Positions 14,602 to 22,936 of a DNA stretch of 64,000 nucleotides are shown here, one piece after another. Origin of the DNA: Armatimonadota bacterium. Its GTDB lineage: Bacteria; Sysuimicrobiota; Sysuimicrobiia; Sysuimicrobiales; Sysuimicrobiaceae. The notes beneath the pieces are model-generated. The model was not told the origin of the DNA and did no database searches. It was given only the letters and a program-made list of their open reading frames with translations. The translations under genes and the position numbers were made by a program. The DNA is taken from contig JAVKGW010000002.1 in NCBI GenBank assembly GCA_031460175.1, positions 310,001-374,000 on the forward strand. The letters are read 5' to 3'. Position 1 is the first letter of the stretch, and every line of letters starts with the position of its first letter.

Positions 14602-15341
14602 CCCCTGGGCTCCTTTCCCGCGCAGACCGCGGACTCCGCCCCGCGCAGCCACCGCTGTACGGCACGGTGCAGGACCTCCCGGTAGTACCGCAACCGGACC
14701 TCCGGGTCATCGAGTCCCCCCCAGAACCGGCGCGCGGGATTCTTGTAGATGCGGCCGATGGGGATCTCCCGGACGCGCAGCTTCAAGGCCGCGGCCTGCA
14801 CCCACACCTGCAGGGGCATCCCGTAGGAGGGCTCGTCCAGTTCCAGCCTCCGGAGGGCCTCCGCCCGGTACGCCTTGAACCCGCAGAAGGCATCCGTGAT
14901 CCCCAATCCCGTGAGGGCGTTCACCTCCTCCGTGATCTCCCGGTTGATGCGGAGCCGGTCCGGCGGCGGATCCTGGCCCCGGGAGGAGCCCGGGAGATAG
15001 CGGCTCCCGGAGACGATGTCCACGCCCTCCAGGGCGCTCAGGAGGTCTGGGATGAGGTAGGGCTCGTGCTGCTCGTCGCAGTCCATGGTCACCACCACGT
15101 CGTACCCGTGTTCCAGGGCATACCGGAAGCCGCTCATCAGGGAGGCCCCGTACCCGCGGTTTTCCGGGTGGCGGATCACCCGGACCTCCGGAAACCGCTT
15201 CAGGATCTCCGGGGAGTGGTCCGTGCTGCCGTCGTCCACCACCAGGATGTCCGCCGCGGGCGCGTACCGCCGCACCGCCCGCAGCACCCCTTCCAGGGTC
15301 TGCTCCTCATTGTACAGGGGCATGACGATGAGGACCCTCAT
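14598..15341 (-). CDS. Family 2 glycosyltransferase, DPM1/polyprenyl-phosphate type
   Basis: A 247-residue soluble GT2 enzyme starting MRVLIVMPLYNEEQTLEGVL. It has the nucleotide-binding VVDDGSTD, the metal-binding MDCDEQHEP in place of DxD, and GSRYLPGSSRGQ and KNPARRFWGGLDD near the C-terminus. The family transfers a sugar from a nucleotide donor, often to polyprenyl phosphate. There is no membrane tail. It overlaps hemL on one side and the deacetylase on the other by four bases each, so it is co-transcribed with the heme genes although its role is likely in envelope glycan synthesis. Confidence 0.82.
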   Translation of the reverse strand: MRVLIVMPLYNEEQTLEGVLRAVRRYAPAADILVVDDGSTDHSPEILKRFPEVRVIRHPENRGYGASLMSGFRYALEHGYDVVVTMDCDEQHEPYLIPDLLSALEGVDIVSGSRYLPGSSRGQDPPPDRLRINREITEEVNALTGLGITDAFCGFKAYRAEALRRLELDEPSYGMPLQVWVQAAALKLRVREIPIGRIYKNPARRFWGGLDDPEVRLRYYREVLHRAVQRWLRGAESAVCAGKEPRG

Positions 15342-16624
15342 CGCAGCTCCCGGAGGGCCTCGTAGGCTGCCTCGACCGTGTGCTCGATCTCCTCCGGCCC
15401 GTGGGCCAGGGACACGAACATGGCCTCGAACTGGCTGGGCGGGAGGTAGACGCCCCGGCGCAGCATCTCCCAGAAGAACTGCGCATACCGGACCACATCC
15501 GACCTCCGGGCGCTTTCGTAGTCCCGCACGGGAACCTCGGAGAAGAACAGGGTGAGCATGCTCCCCACCCGGTTCAGCTGCACGGGCACGCCCGCGGTTC
15601 GGGCCGCGTCCAGAAGTCCCTCTCCCAGTTGGGCACTCGTCCGCTCCAGTTGCTCGTAGGTTCCGGACTGCCGCAACCGTTCCAGGGTCGCCAGCCCCGC
15701 CCGTACCGCCACGGGATTCCCCGAAAGCGTGCCCGCCTGGTACACGGGTCCCGCGGGCGCCACCAGGGACATCACGTCGCGCCGTCCACCGTAGGCCGCG
15801 AGGGGAAACCCACCGCCGATCACCTTCCCCAGAGAGGTGAGGTCCGGCCGGATGCCGAGGACCGCCTGGGCCCCGCCCCACCCGACCCGGAAGCCCGTAA
15901 TGACCTCGTCGAAGACCAGCAAGGCGCCGTACGCCGCGGTCAGGTCCCGCAGGATCTCCAGAAACGCCCGCTCCGCGGGCACCACGCCCATGTTGCCCGC
16001 CACGGGTTCCACCACCACCGCGGCGATCTCCGGTCCGAACCGCGCGAAGGCCTCCTCCACGGCCTGGACGTCGTTGTACGGGAGGGAGAGGGTATGCTGG
16101 ACCGCGGCCGCGGGAACGCCCGGGCTATCCGGGAGCTCCAGGGTGGCCACGCCGCTCCCCGCACGGACCAAAAGGGCGTCCGCGTGCCCGTGATAACCGC
16201 CGTCGAATTTCACGATGCGGTCCCGCCCCGTGGCGGCCCGGGCGACCCGGAGGGCACTCATCACCGCCTCGGTGCCGCTGCACACCAGCCGCACCATCTC
16301 CAGGGAGGGAACGGCCTCGCAGAGCACCTCCGCGAAGGCCACCTCATACGGGGTGCAGGCACCGAAGGAGCTTCCGCCTTCCACGGCCTCCACCGCGGCC
16401 CGCACCACCTCCGGGTCCGCGTGCCCGCAGATGAGGGCGCCCCAACTGCCCACGTAGTCCACGTACCGGTTCCCGTCCACGTCCTCCACGTATGCCCCCT
16501 CGCCCCGCACGATAAAGGGCGGAATCCCGCCCACCGCCCGAAAGGCCCGGACAGGGCTGTTCACGCCCCCCGGCATGAGGGCCTGGGCGCGGGCGTAGAG
16601 CCTGTGGGAACCGTCCTGCCTCAT
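15338..16624 (-). CDS. hemL: Glutamate-1-semialdehyde 2,1-aminomutase
   Basis: A PLP enzyme of 428 residues, the usual length. It converts glutamate-1-semialdehyde to 5-aminolevulinate. Diagnostic stretches are MPGGVNSPVRAF, CSGTEAVMSALRVARA, DGGYHGHAD, FDEVITGFRVG and the PLP lysine in TSLGKVIGGGFP. It closes the order hemA-C-D-B-L and overlaps hemB by four bases (ATGA). Confidence 0.96.
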   Translation of the reverse strand: MRQDGSHRLYARAQALMPGGVNSPVRAFRAVGGIPPFIVRGEGAYVEDVDGNRYVDYVGSWGALICGHADPEVVRAAVEAVEGGSSFGACTPYEVAFAEVLCEAVPSLEMVRLVCSGTEAVMSALRVARAATGRDRIVKFDGGYHGHADALLVRAGSGVATLELPDSPGVPAAAVQHTLSLPYNDVQAVEEAFARFGPEIAAVVVEPVAGNMGVVPAERAFLEILRDLTAAYGALLVFDEVITGFRVGWGGAQAVLGIRPDLTSLGKVIGGGFPLAAYGGRRDVMSLVAPAGPVYQAGTLSGNPVAVRAGLATLERLRQSGTYEQLERTSAQLGEGLLDAARTAGVPVQLNRVGSMLTLFFSEVPVRDYESARRSDVVRYAQFFWEMLRRGVYLPPSQFEAMFVSLAHGPEEIEHTVEAAYEALRELR

Positions 16625-17604
16625 GCCCGGAGCTTCCGCGCGGCTTCCTTCGCGAAGTACGTGAGGATCACATCCGCCCCGGCCCGCCGGATGGCCAGGA
16701 GGGTCTCCCACATGGCCCGCTCCAGATCCACCCACCCCCGCTGGGCGGCGGCGTGGATCATGGCGTACTCCCCGCTCACCTGGTAGGCGGCGGTGGGCAC
16801 CCCGAACCGTTCCTTCACCGCCCGCAGCACGTCCAGGTAGGGGAGCGCGGGCTTGACCATCACCAGGTCCGCACCCTCCTCCAAGTCCTGCGCCACCTCC
16901 CGCAGGGCTTCCCGTATGTTCGGGGGATCCATCTGGTAGCTTCGCCGATCCCCGAACCGCGGGGAGCTCTCCGCGGCCTCCCGGAACGGGCCGTAGAAGC
17001 AGCTGGCGTACTTCGCCGCATACGCCAGGATCCCCACGTGGGAGTAACCCGCCTGATCCAGGCTCCGGCGGATGGCCTGGACCTGCCCGTCCATCATGCC
17101 GGAGGGCGCCACGAGGTCCGCGCCGGCCTCCGCCTGGGCCACCGCCACGCGGCCGTAGATCTCCAGGGTGGCATCGTTGTCCACGGGCCCCTCGGGCCCT
17201 GCCAAGACCCCGCAGTGGCCGTGGTCCGTGTACTCGCACAGGCACAGGTCCGCGAGGAGCACCACCTGATCCCCGAACTCCCTCCGCAGCCTCCGCAGGG
17301 CTCGCTGGACGATCCCCTCAGGGCTGTAGGCCTCGCTCCCCACCGGATCCTTCCGCGTGGGGATCCCGAAGAGGATCACCGCCCGGACTCCCGCCTCCAG
17401 GAGTTCTCCCACCTCCCGCACCAAGCTGTGCAAGGTGTGCTGGTACTGACCCGGAAGGGAGGGAATCTCCACGGGCTGCGAGAGGCCCTCCTTCACGAAG
17501 AGGGGGGCGACCAGCTGCTCGGCCCGCAGGGCGTGCTCGGCCACCAGCCGCCGCAGGACCTCCGTGCGACGCAGCCGCCGTCCCCGGTGGACCGGAAATC
17601 CCAT
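16621..17604 (-). CDS. hemB: Delta-aminolevulinate dehydratase (porphobilinogen synthase)
   Basis: A 327-residue enzyme that condenses two 5-aminolevulinate molecules to porphobilinogen. The metal site is of the cysteine (zinc) type: DLCLCEYTDHGHCG. The Schiff-base lysines lie in KYASCFYGPFREA and MVKPALPYLD. RRSYQMDPPN is the conserved active-site lid. It begins one base after the hemD stop and overlaps hemL at the other end. Confidence 0.96.
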   Translation of the reverse strand: MGFPVHRGRRLRRTEVLRRLVAEHALRAEQLVAPLFVKEGLSQPVEIPSLPGQYQHTLHSLVREVGELLEAGVRAVILFGIPTRKDPVGSEAYSPEGIVQRALRRLRREFGDQVVLLADLCLCEYTDHGHCGVLAGPEGPVDNDATLEIYGRVAVAQAEAGADLVAPSGMMDGQVQAIRRSLDQAGYSHVGILAYAAKYASCFYGPFREAAESSPRFGDRRSYQMDPPNIREALREVAQDLEEGADLVMVKPALPYLDVLRAVKERFGVPTAAYQVSGEYAMIHAAAQRGWVDLERAMWETLLAIRRAGADVILTYFAKEAARKLRA

Positions 17605-17605
17605 C

Positions 17606-18346
17606 CTACCGCCTCCTCTCGAGAACCGCGCGCACCGCCTGCACCACCCCCTCGGAAGTGTACACCTCAGCGACCCCGTCCACCCGCAACCCCAACTCCC
17701 TGGCCGCCTCTGCGGTCACGGGACCGATGCACACCAGCCGGGTGCCCTCCGGGAGCCGTCCCCCTCCCAGCAAGGATACCAGGGCCCTCGCCGCGGAAGG
17801 GCTCGCGAGGGTCACCACATCCACCCCTTCCCGGATCGCCTCCCTCAGCCGGGGAGCCTCCTCCCAGGCCACCTCCGTCCGGTAGGCGGCCACCACCTCC
17901 ACCTCCGCACCCCGCGCCCGCAGTCCTTCGGGCAGCACGTCCCGGGCCTCCTCCGCCCGGGGGATCAGGATCCGCACGCCTCGCAGTTCCTGGGCTGCGA
18001 AGGCCTTCACCAAGCCCTCCGCCCGATACTCGGATGGCTGGAACACTGCAGGGATGCCCAGCTGTTCCAGCCTTCGGGCGGTGGCGGGTCCGATGGCAGC
18101 GATGCGCACGCCCCGCAGGACTTCCAGGGAGATGTCCAGGTGGCGGAGCCGGCACTCCACTGCCCGGACCCCGTTCTGGCTCGTGAACACCACCCACTGG
18201 TAGGTTTCCAGCTGGCGCAAGGCCCGGTCCAGATCCTCCCAGGACGGAGGAGGGAGGATCCGGAGGAGGGGGATGTGCACCACCTCCAGGCCCAGGGCCC
18301 TCAGCCGCGCTCCGAGCTCAGAGCCCTGAGACGCGGGACGCGTCAC
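17606..18346 (-). CDS. hemD: Uroporphyrinogen-III synthase
   Basis: A 246-residue HemD. The family is poorly conserved, but the fold landmarks are visible: VTRPASQGSELGARLRALG at the N-terminus, VVFTSQNGVRAVE, IAAIGPATARRLEQLG, VEVVAAYRTE, VVTLASPSAARAL and LVCIGPVTAEAARELG. It closes the linear tetrapyrrole with inversion of ring D. The GTG start shares its G with the hemC stop (TAGTG), a one-base overlap, and the order between hemC and hemB supports the call. Confidence 0.92.
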   Translation of the reverse strand: MTRPASQGSELGARLRALGLEVVHIPLLRILPPPSWEDLDRALRQLETYQWVVFTSQNGVRAVECRLRHLDISLEVLRGVRIAAIGPATARRLEQLGIPAVFQPSEYRAEGLVKAFAAQELRGVRILIPRAEEARDVLPEGLRARGAEVEVVAAYRTEVAWEEAPRLREAIREGVDVVTLASPSAARALVSLLGGGRLPEGTRLVCIGPVTAEAARELGLRVDGVAEVYTSEGVVQAVRAVLERRR

Positions 18347-19251
18347 TAGGACGCGAGGGTGGGCAGTCCTCCGCACACGGCCTCCGCGGCTTGCCGCCCC
18401 ATCTCCTCCGCGGCCGCGATGGACCCCACGCGCTCCACGCGCACCACCCAGCTCCCATCCGGAGCCGCCACGAGGCCCCTGAGCCGCAGGACGCTTCCGG
18501 CTCCCTCCCAGGTGGCAAGCGCCGCGGCCGGGATCGCGCACCCGCCTCCCAACCCCCGCAAGAAGGCCCGCTCCGCGCTTACCGCCGCCCGGGTCAGAGG
18601 GTCGTCCAGGGGCTCGACCAGTCCGCGCACCCGGTGGTCGTCCTCCCTGACCTGGAGGGCGATCGCCCCCTGCCCCGGGGCCGGGAGCATCACCTCCGGG
18701 TCCAGGCGCTCCGCGATCTCCTCTTCCCAACCGCCCCGCACCAGTCCCGCCACGGCCAGGACGGCGGCGTCCACCTCCCCGGTCCGCACCTTCCGGATGC
18801 GGGTGTCCACGTTGCCCCGAAGCGGCACCACCTCCAGGTCCTTCCGGTAGATCCGGAGTTGGGCCGCCCGCCGGGGACTGCTGGTGCCCACCCGGGCTCC
18901 GGGGGGGAGTTGCGCGAGGGAAGGGGCGTGGGCCACGAGGGCGTCCCGGGGGTCCTCCCGGGGCGGGATGGCGGCGATCGCGAGGCCCGGGGTCGGGTCC
19001 GTGGGAAGGTCCTTGAGGCTGTGCACCGCGAGATCGACGGCGCCTTCCCGTAGGGCCTGCTCCAGCTCCGCCACGAAGAGGCCCGGACCCGAGGGATGCG
19101 CCAGAGGGCCTGCCCACCGGTCCCCGCGGGTCTGGATCACCACCACCTCGAACCTGACCCCAGGGTGCAGCCCGCGCAGGGCCGCTAAGACCGCCTCCGT
19201 TTGCCGGCGGCTGAGCAAACTCCCCCGGGTTCCCACGCGGACAGTGCTCAA
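18346..19251 (-). CDS. hemC: Hydroxymethylbilane synthase
   Basis: A 301-residue enzyme that polymerises four porphobilinogens. RVGTRGSLLSRRQ, HSLKDLPT, GTSSPRRAAQL, LRGNVDTRIRKV and LPAPGQGAIALQ are all diagnostic. The cysteine that holds the dipyrromethane cofactor is in GLGGGCAIP. I use the TTG start that overlaps the hemA stop (TTGA) because it gives the usual length before RVGTRGS; a GTG five codons inside is the alternative. Confidence 0.95.
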   Translation of the reverse strand: MSTVRVGTRGSLLSRRQTEAVLAALRGLHPGVRFEVVVIQTRGDRWAGPLAHPSGPGLFVAELEQALREGAVDLAVHSLKDLPTDPTPGLAIAAIPPREDPRDALVAHAPSLAQLPPGARVGTSSPRRAAQLRIYRKDLEVVPLRGNVDTRIRKVRTGEVDAAVLAVAGLVRGGWEEEIAERLDPEVMLPAPGQGAIALQVREDDHRVRGLVEPLDDPLTRAAVSAERAFLRGLGGGCAIPAAALATWEGAGSVLRLRGLVAAPDGSWVVRVERVGSIAAAEEMGRQAAEAVCGGLPTLAS

Positions 19252-20519
19252 GAGGTCGCCGCGTCCTCCAGATCCAGCAGGGCCCGGGCCGCGTCCACCA
19301 GCGCGGGGTCCCGTTCCGCCGCCATCGCCTTCAGGCGCACGATGGGCCGGTGCAGCAACCGGTTGACGGCGGTGCGGAGGGCCTGGCGCACCGCCTCCTG
19401 GTGCTCCGCGGGGAGGTGCGCCAGCTGCGGGCGGAGTCGGGCCCACTCCTCCTCCAAAATGGCGTCTGCCCGGTGTCGGAGGGCACGGATGAGGGGCACC
19501 ACGTCGAGGGAACGGTACCAGGTCTCGAACTTCTCCGTCTCCTCCGCCAGGATCGCTTCCGCCCGCTCCACGTCCCCCAGACGCTCCCGGAGCACCCTTT
19601 GGCCCGCGGCCTGCAGGTCGTCGATGTCCACGAGGTGCACGCCGGGGAGGGAGCGCACCGCGGGGTCCACGTCCCGGGGGACCGCGATGTCCAGGATCAG
19701 GAGGGGAGCCGTACGCCTCCGCATCGCCTCCGCCACCAGGGACGCCTCCACCACCACGTGTGGGGCGCCCGTGGAGGTCACGAGGATGTCGGCTTCCCGG
19801 AGGGCGGAACCCAGCTCGTCGAACCGCACGGTCCGGGCCCCAAAGGCTGCGGCCAAGGCTTCTGCGTGCTCCAGGGTGCGGTTGCAGACCACCACCGCGG
19901 TGCACCCCGCTTCCACCAGGTTCCGGACCAGCAGGCGCGCCATCTCCCCGCTTCCCAGGACGAGAACCCGCCGCCCCCGAAGCTCCCCGCATGCCTCCCG
20001 GGCCACGGTGAGCGCGGCACCGGGTACGGACACCGCACCCCGGCCGATCCCCGTCTCGCGCCGCACCCTCCGGCCTGCGGCGATGGCCTGCCGGAACAGA
20101 CGGCTCAGCACGGGGCCGATCCCGCCTCCCTGCTGGGCCAGGCGGAAGGCCTCCCGCACCTGGCCCAGGATCTGCGCCTCCCCCACGATCATGGAGTCCA
20201 GCCCTCCCGCCACCCGGAAGAGGTGCCGGGCGGCCTCCGCCCCGCGGTGCAGGTACACGTAAGGCCCGAAGGTCTCCCTGGGCACCCCGTGGTAGGCGGA
20301 CCAGAAGGACAACACGGCCTCCCGGCCCGCTTCCCCATCCACCGCGACCACGTAGGCCTCCGTCCGGTTACAGGTGGAGAGCAGGGCAGCCTCCGCGATG
20401 CCCTTCTGCTGCCGGAGGAGGGCCACCGCGGAGGGGAGCTTGCCGGGCAGGAACGCCACCCGCTCCCGTACCTCCACGGGGGCCGTGTGATGGCTCAGAC
20501 CGAGCGCGAGGAGATCCAT
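19248..20519 (-). CDS. hemA: Glutamyl-tRNA reductase
   Basis: A 423-residue enzyme that reduces glutamyl-tRNA(Glu) to glutamate-1-semialdehyde, the first committed step of heme synthesis by the C5 route. The catalytic cysteine lies in LLSTCNRTEAYV; GLDSMIVGEAQILGQV and the NADPH-binding VLGSGEMARLLV follow. The start is fixed at MDLLALGLSHHTAPV: the more upstream ATG lies inside the -10 element of the promoter at 20533-20562, whereas this ATG has AGGAG just upstream. First gene of the heme operon. Confidence 0.96.
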   Translation of the reverse strand: MDLLALGLSHHTAPVEVRERVAFLPGKLPSAVALLRQQKGIAEAALLSTCNRTEAYVVAVDGEAGREAVLSFWSAYHGVPRETFGPYVYLHRGAEAARHLFRVAGGLDSMIVGEAQILGQVREAFRLAQQGGGIGPVLSRLFRQAIAAGRRVRRETGIGRGAVSVPGAALTVAREACGELRGRRVLVLGSGEMARLLVRNLVEAGCTAVVVCNRTLEHAEALAAAFGARTVRFDELGSALREADILVTSTGAPHVVVEASLVAEAMRRRTAPLLILDIAVPRDVDPAVRSLPGVHLVDIDDLQAAGQRVLRERLGDVERAEAILAEETEKFETWYRSLDVVPLIRALRHRADAILEEEWARLRPQLAHLPAEHQEAVRQALRTAVNRLLHRPIVRLKAMAAERDPALVDAARALLDLEDAATS

Positions 20520-20532
20520 CGCTCCTGGTGCG

Positions 20533-20562
20533 AGCATAGCCGCCCCGCGGCCGGACCGTCAA
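20533..20562 (-). promoter_or_regulatory. Promoter of the heme operon
   Basis: On the minus strand TTGACG (20562-20557), 18 bases, then TATGCT (20538-20533). Transcription would start near 20526, just before the AGGAG site of hemA. It fills the 47-base gap between hemA and the HD-domain gene and can serve the whole run down to the ccm genes, since no gap larger than five bases follows until 9741. Confidence 0.7.
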
Positions 20563-20566
20563 ACCG

Positions 20567-21283
20567 CTAGAGCAGCTTGACCCCGTTGATCTGCAGCTTG
20601 AACTGGCACCCCAGGAACTCCGCGGCCCGACGGCAAAGGATCATGCGGGACAGGAAGATCTCGAAGTACTCCATCACGGGGGCCGCCTCCGTGTTGATGA
20701 CGAGCTCCAGGGTGATCTCCCGGTTCCTCTCATCCACCCGCAGAAAGGAGTGCTCCACCGCGTAGTTCACCCGGTCGTGGATGTCGAAGGTGGTGGGGTC
20801 CGGGTTGCGTACCCGGGTGCGGTGCACGTCGGACTTGTCCGCGAGGATCACCGCGGCTCCCACGTTGCTCACGGGCTGCCCGTGGGACTCCTCGTGGTTG
20901 CCGATGGCGCTCATCACCACTGCCCGTTCCTCCGGTCCCATCCCCAACCGCGCGAGGATGCGGTCCGCCAGCATGGCCCCGACCTGCTCGTGGTTCTGGC
21001 GGCTCACGAGGTTCCCGATGTCGTGGAGGTAGCCCGCGATGGCCGCCAGCTCCGCGTCCCGCTCCGGATGCCCCAGTCGTTTGAGGATGTTGTACGCGAT
21101 GCGGGCGGTGAGGTTCGCGTGCCGGAAGCCGTGCTCGGTGTAGCCCAGAACCCCCAGGGCCTCGTTTGCCTTGCCCACATAGGCTTCCACCTCCGGGTCC
21201 GCCTTTACCGTCTCCAGGGTGACCCGGAAAGGGGGAGCCGCAGGGGAGTGCGGGTCCCGGGGGCTTCCCACGGGTTCACGCAT
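20567..21283 (-). CDS. HD-domain metal-dependent phosphohydrolase
   Basis: A 238-residue protein with an HD domain at about 55-170: HGFRHANLTARIAYNIL, GYLHDIGNLVSRQNHEQ, NHEESHG and DKSDVHR supply the His and Asp metal ligands. The C-terminal 70 residues (NREITLELVINTEAAPVMEYFEIFLSRM) form a further conserved domain of this subgroup of uncharacterised bacterial HD proteins. A nucleotide or phosphoester substrate is likely but not identifiable. The ATG at 21283 overlaps the end of the glutamate dehydrogenase gene by eight bases. Confidence 0.75.
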   Translation of the reverse strand: MREPVGSPRDPHSPAAPPFRVTLETVKADPEVEAYVGKANEALGVLGYTEHGFRHANLTARIAYNILKRLGHPERDAELAAIAGYLHDIGNLVSRQNHEQVGAMLADRILARLGMGPEERAVVMSAIGNHEESHGQPVSNVGAAVILADKSDVHRTRVRNPDPTTFDIHDRVNYAVEHSFLRVDERNREITLELVINTEAAPVMEYFEIFLSRMILCRRAAEFLGCQFKLQINGVKLL

Positions 21284-22547
21284 ACAGCCCGCGCAGCCGG
21301 CGGGCCTCCACGATGCGCTCCACCCCAAGACAGTACGCCGCGGTCCGCAGATCCACCCCGAACCGCTCCGCGGTGGCGAGCACCGCCTGGAAGGCGCGCA
21401 CCATGAACAGCTCCAGCCGGGCCCGGACCTCCTCCTCCGGCCAGAAGTACCCGTACCGGTCCTGTACCCACTCGAAGTAGCTCACCACCACCCCGCCCCC
21501 GTTCGCCAGCAGATCCGGGACGACGAGGACTCCCCGCCGGCGGAGGATCTCGTCCGCCTCCGGGGTGGTGGGCTCGTTCGCGCCCTCCACGATCACGGAG
21601 GCCCGGATGCGCTCCGCGTTCTCTGCGGTGATCTGGTGCTCGATGGCCGCGGGGATCAAGAGGTCGCAGGGGATCTCCAGGAGCTCCCGGTTGGAGATGG
21701 TGCGGGCCCCCGGGTAGCCCACCACGCTTCCCGTGTTGCGGGCGTACTCCTTCACCTGCTGCGGGACGAGCCCCTCCGGATGGTAGATCCCTCCCCGCAC
21801 GTCGCTCACCGCCACCACCCGGGCCCCCGCCTCCTCGTGCAGCAGCCGGGCCGCGTGGTAGCCTACGTTCCCGAACCCCTGGACCACCACCCGGGCTCCC
21901 TCCAGGCGCAGGCCCCGGTGGGCGAAGGCCTCCCGGGCCACCACGAGCACCCCCCGACCCGCGGCTTCCTCGCGGCCCCTGGAACCACCGAGCGGAATGG
22001 GCTTCCCGGTCACGGTTCCGGGTTCCAGATAGCCTCGCTTCATGCAGATGGTGTCCATTACCCAAGCCATGACCTGGGGATTGGTGCCCACATCCGGGGC
22101 CGGGATGTCCTTGTCCGGCCCGATGATGTCGAAGATCTCCGCGGTGTACCGGCGGGTGAGCCGTTCCAGCTCCCGGTGGCTCAGGCGCGTTGGGTCGCAC
22201 GCCACCCCACCCTTCCCCCCACCGAAGGGCACATCCACCACCGCGCACTTCAAGGACATGAGGGCCGCGAGGGCCATCATCTCCTCCAGGGTGACGTTTG
22301 GGTGGTAGCGTAACCCTCCCTTGCACGGGCCCCGGGCGGTGTCGTACTGTACCCGGTAGCCCACGAACACCTCCACCCGCCCATCGTCCATCTCCACGGG
22401 GAGGGAGACGATGACGCACCGGCGCGGGTGTTTGAGGGGCTTGGTGGTGGACTCGTCGTAGCCCAGCAGGTGGGCAGCCCGGTCAATCCACCGACAGACG
22501 GCCTCGAAGGGATTCTCCGGTTTCTGGGCCTGGATCACGAGCCCCAT
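21276..22547 (-). CDS. gdhA: Glutamate dehydrogenase
   Basis: A 423-residue Glu/Leu/Phe/Val dehydrogenase of the hexameric RocG/GudB type. The substrate pocket and catalytic lysines are in GPCKGGLRYHP and VDVPFGGGKGGV; the coenzyme domain shows VVVQGFGNVGYHAARLL. The enzyme interconverts glutamate with 2-oxoglutarate and ammonia. It starts just after yajC (three-base gap). NAD or NADP preference cannot be read with certainty. The enzyme could influence glutamate supply for the C5 heme route, but that is inference. Confidence 0.93.
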   Translation of the reverse strand: MGLVIQAQKPENPFEAVCRWIDRAAHLLGYDESTTKPLKHPRRCVIVSLPVEMDDGRVEVFVGYRVQYDTARGPCKGGLRYHPNVTLEEMMALAALMSLKCAVVDVPFGGGKGGVACDPTRLSHRELERLTRRYTAEIFDIIGPDKDIPAPDVGTNPQVMAWVMDTICMKRGYLEPGTVTGKPIPLGGSRGREEAAGRGVLVVAREAFAHRGLRLEGARVVVQGFGNVGYHAARLLHEEAGARVVAVSDVRGGIYHPEGLVPQQVKEYARNTGSVVGYPGARTISNRELLEIPCDLLIPAAIEHQITAENAERIRASVIVEGANEPTTPEADEILRRRGVLVVPDLLANGGGVVVSYFEWVQDRYGYFWPEEEVRARLELFMVRAFQAVLATAERFGVDLRTAAYCLGVERIVEARRLRGLYA

Positions 22548-22550
22548 CCC

Positions 22551-22889
22551 TCACCCCTTTCGCTCTCCCGCCCGCTCCCGCTCCTTCTCCGGAGCCTCCG
22601 CCTTGCGGCCGCGCACAGATCCCACCGCGGAGCGATCCGCCCGGACCCGCACGTTGGGCGCGAGCTCCAGGGTGATCTCGTCCCCGTGGACGTCCACGAT
22701 GGTCCCGTGCAGGCCCCCGACGGTGACCACCCGATCCCCCTTCTTGAGCTTCGCCAGCATCTCCCGCCGGCGCCGCTGCTGTTGCTGCTGGGGCCGGATG
22801 AGGAGGAAGTAGAAGACCGCGAGGAGCAGCGCCCAGAGGATCAGGGTATAGAGGACATTCGGCTGGCCCTGCGGGGCCTGCAGGAACAT
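22551..22889 (-). CDS. yajC: Preprotein translocase accessory subunit YajC
   Basis: A 112-residue protein with one N-terminal membrane helix (about 12-32) followed by RPQQQQQRRRREMLAKLKKGDRVVTVGG, the classic YajC sequence, and a charged C-terminus. It associates with SecDF during protein export. The tgt-yajC neighbourhood is widely conserved. A GGAGGG site lies upstream of the ATG. Confidence 0.93.
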   Translation of the reverse strand: MFLQAPQGQPNVLYTLILWALLLAVFYFLLIRPQQQQQRRRREMLAKLKKGDRVVTVGGLHGTIVDVHGDEITLELAPNVRVRADRSAVGSVRGRKAEAPEKERERAGERKG

Positions 22890-22936
22890 GGTCCCTCCTT
22901 ATTCGCCCGACCTTCCCTCCCCATGGTACCACCCTT

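Noticed and set aside
13922-14710. Upstream extension of the BshC-like frame to 787 codons
   Set aside because: The extension overlaps the whole BshB1-like gene in another frame and is compositionally antisense-like; the GTG overlapping the BshB1 stop is the better start.
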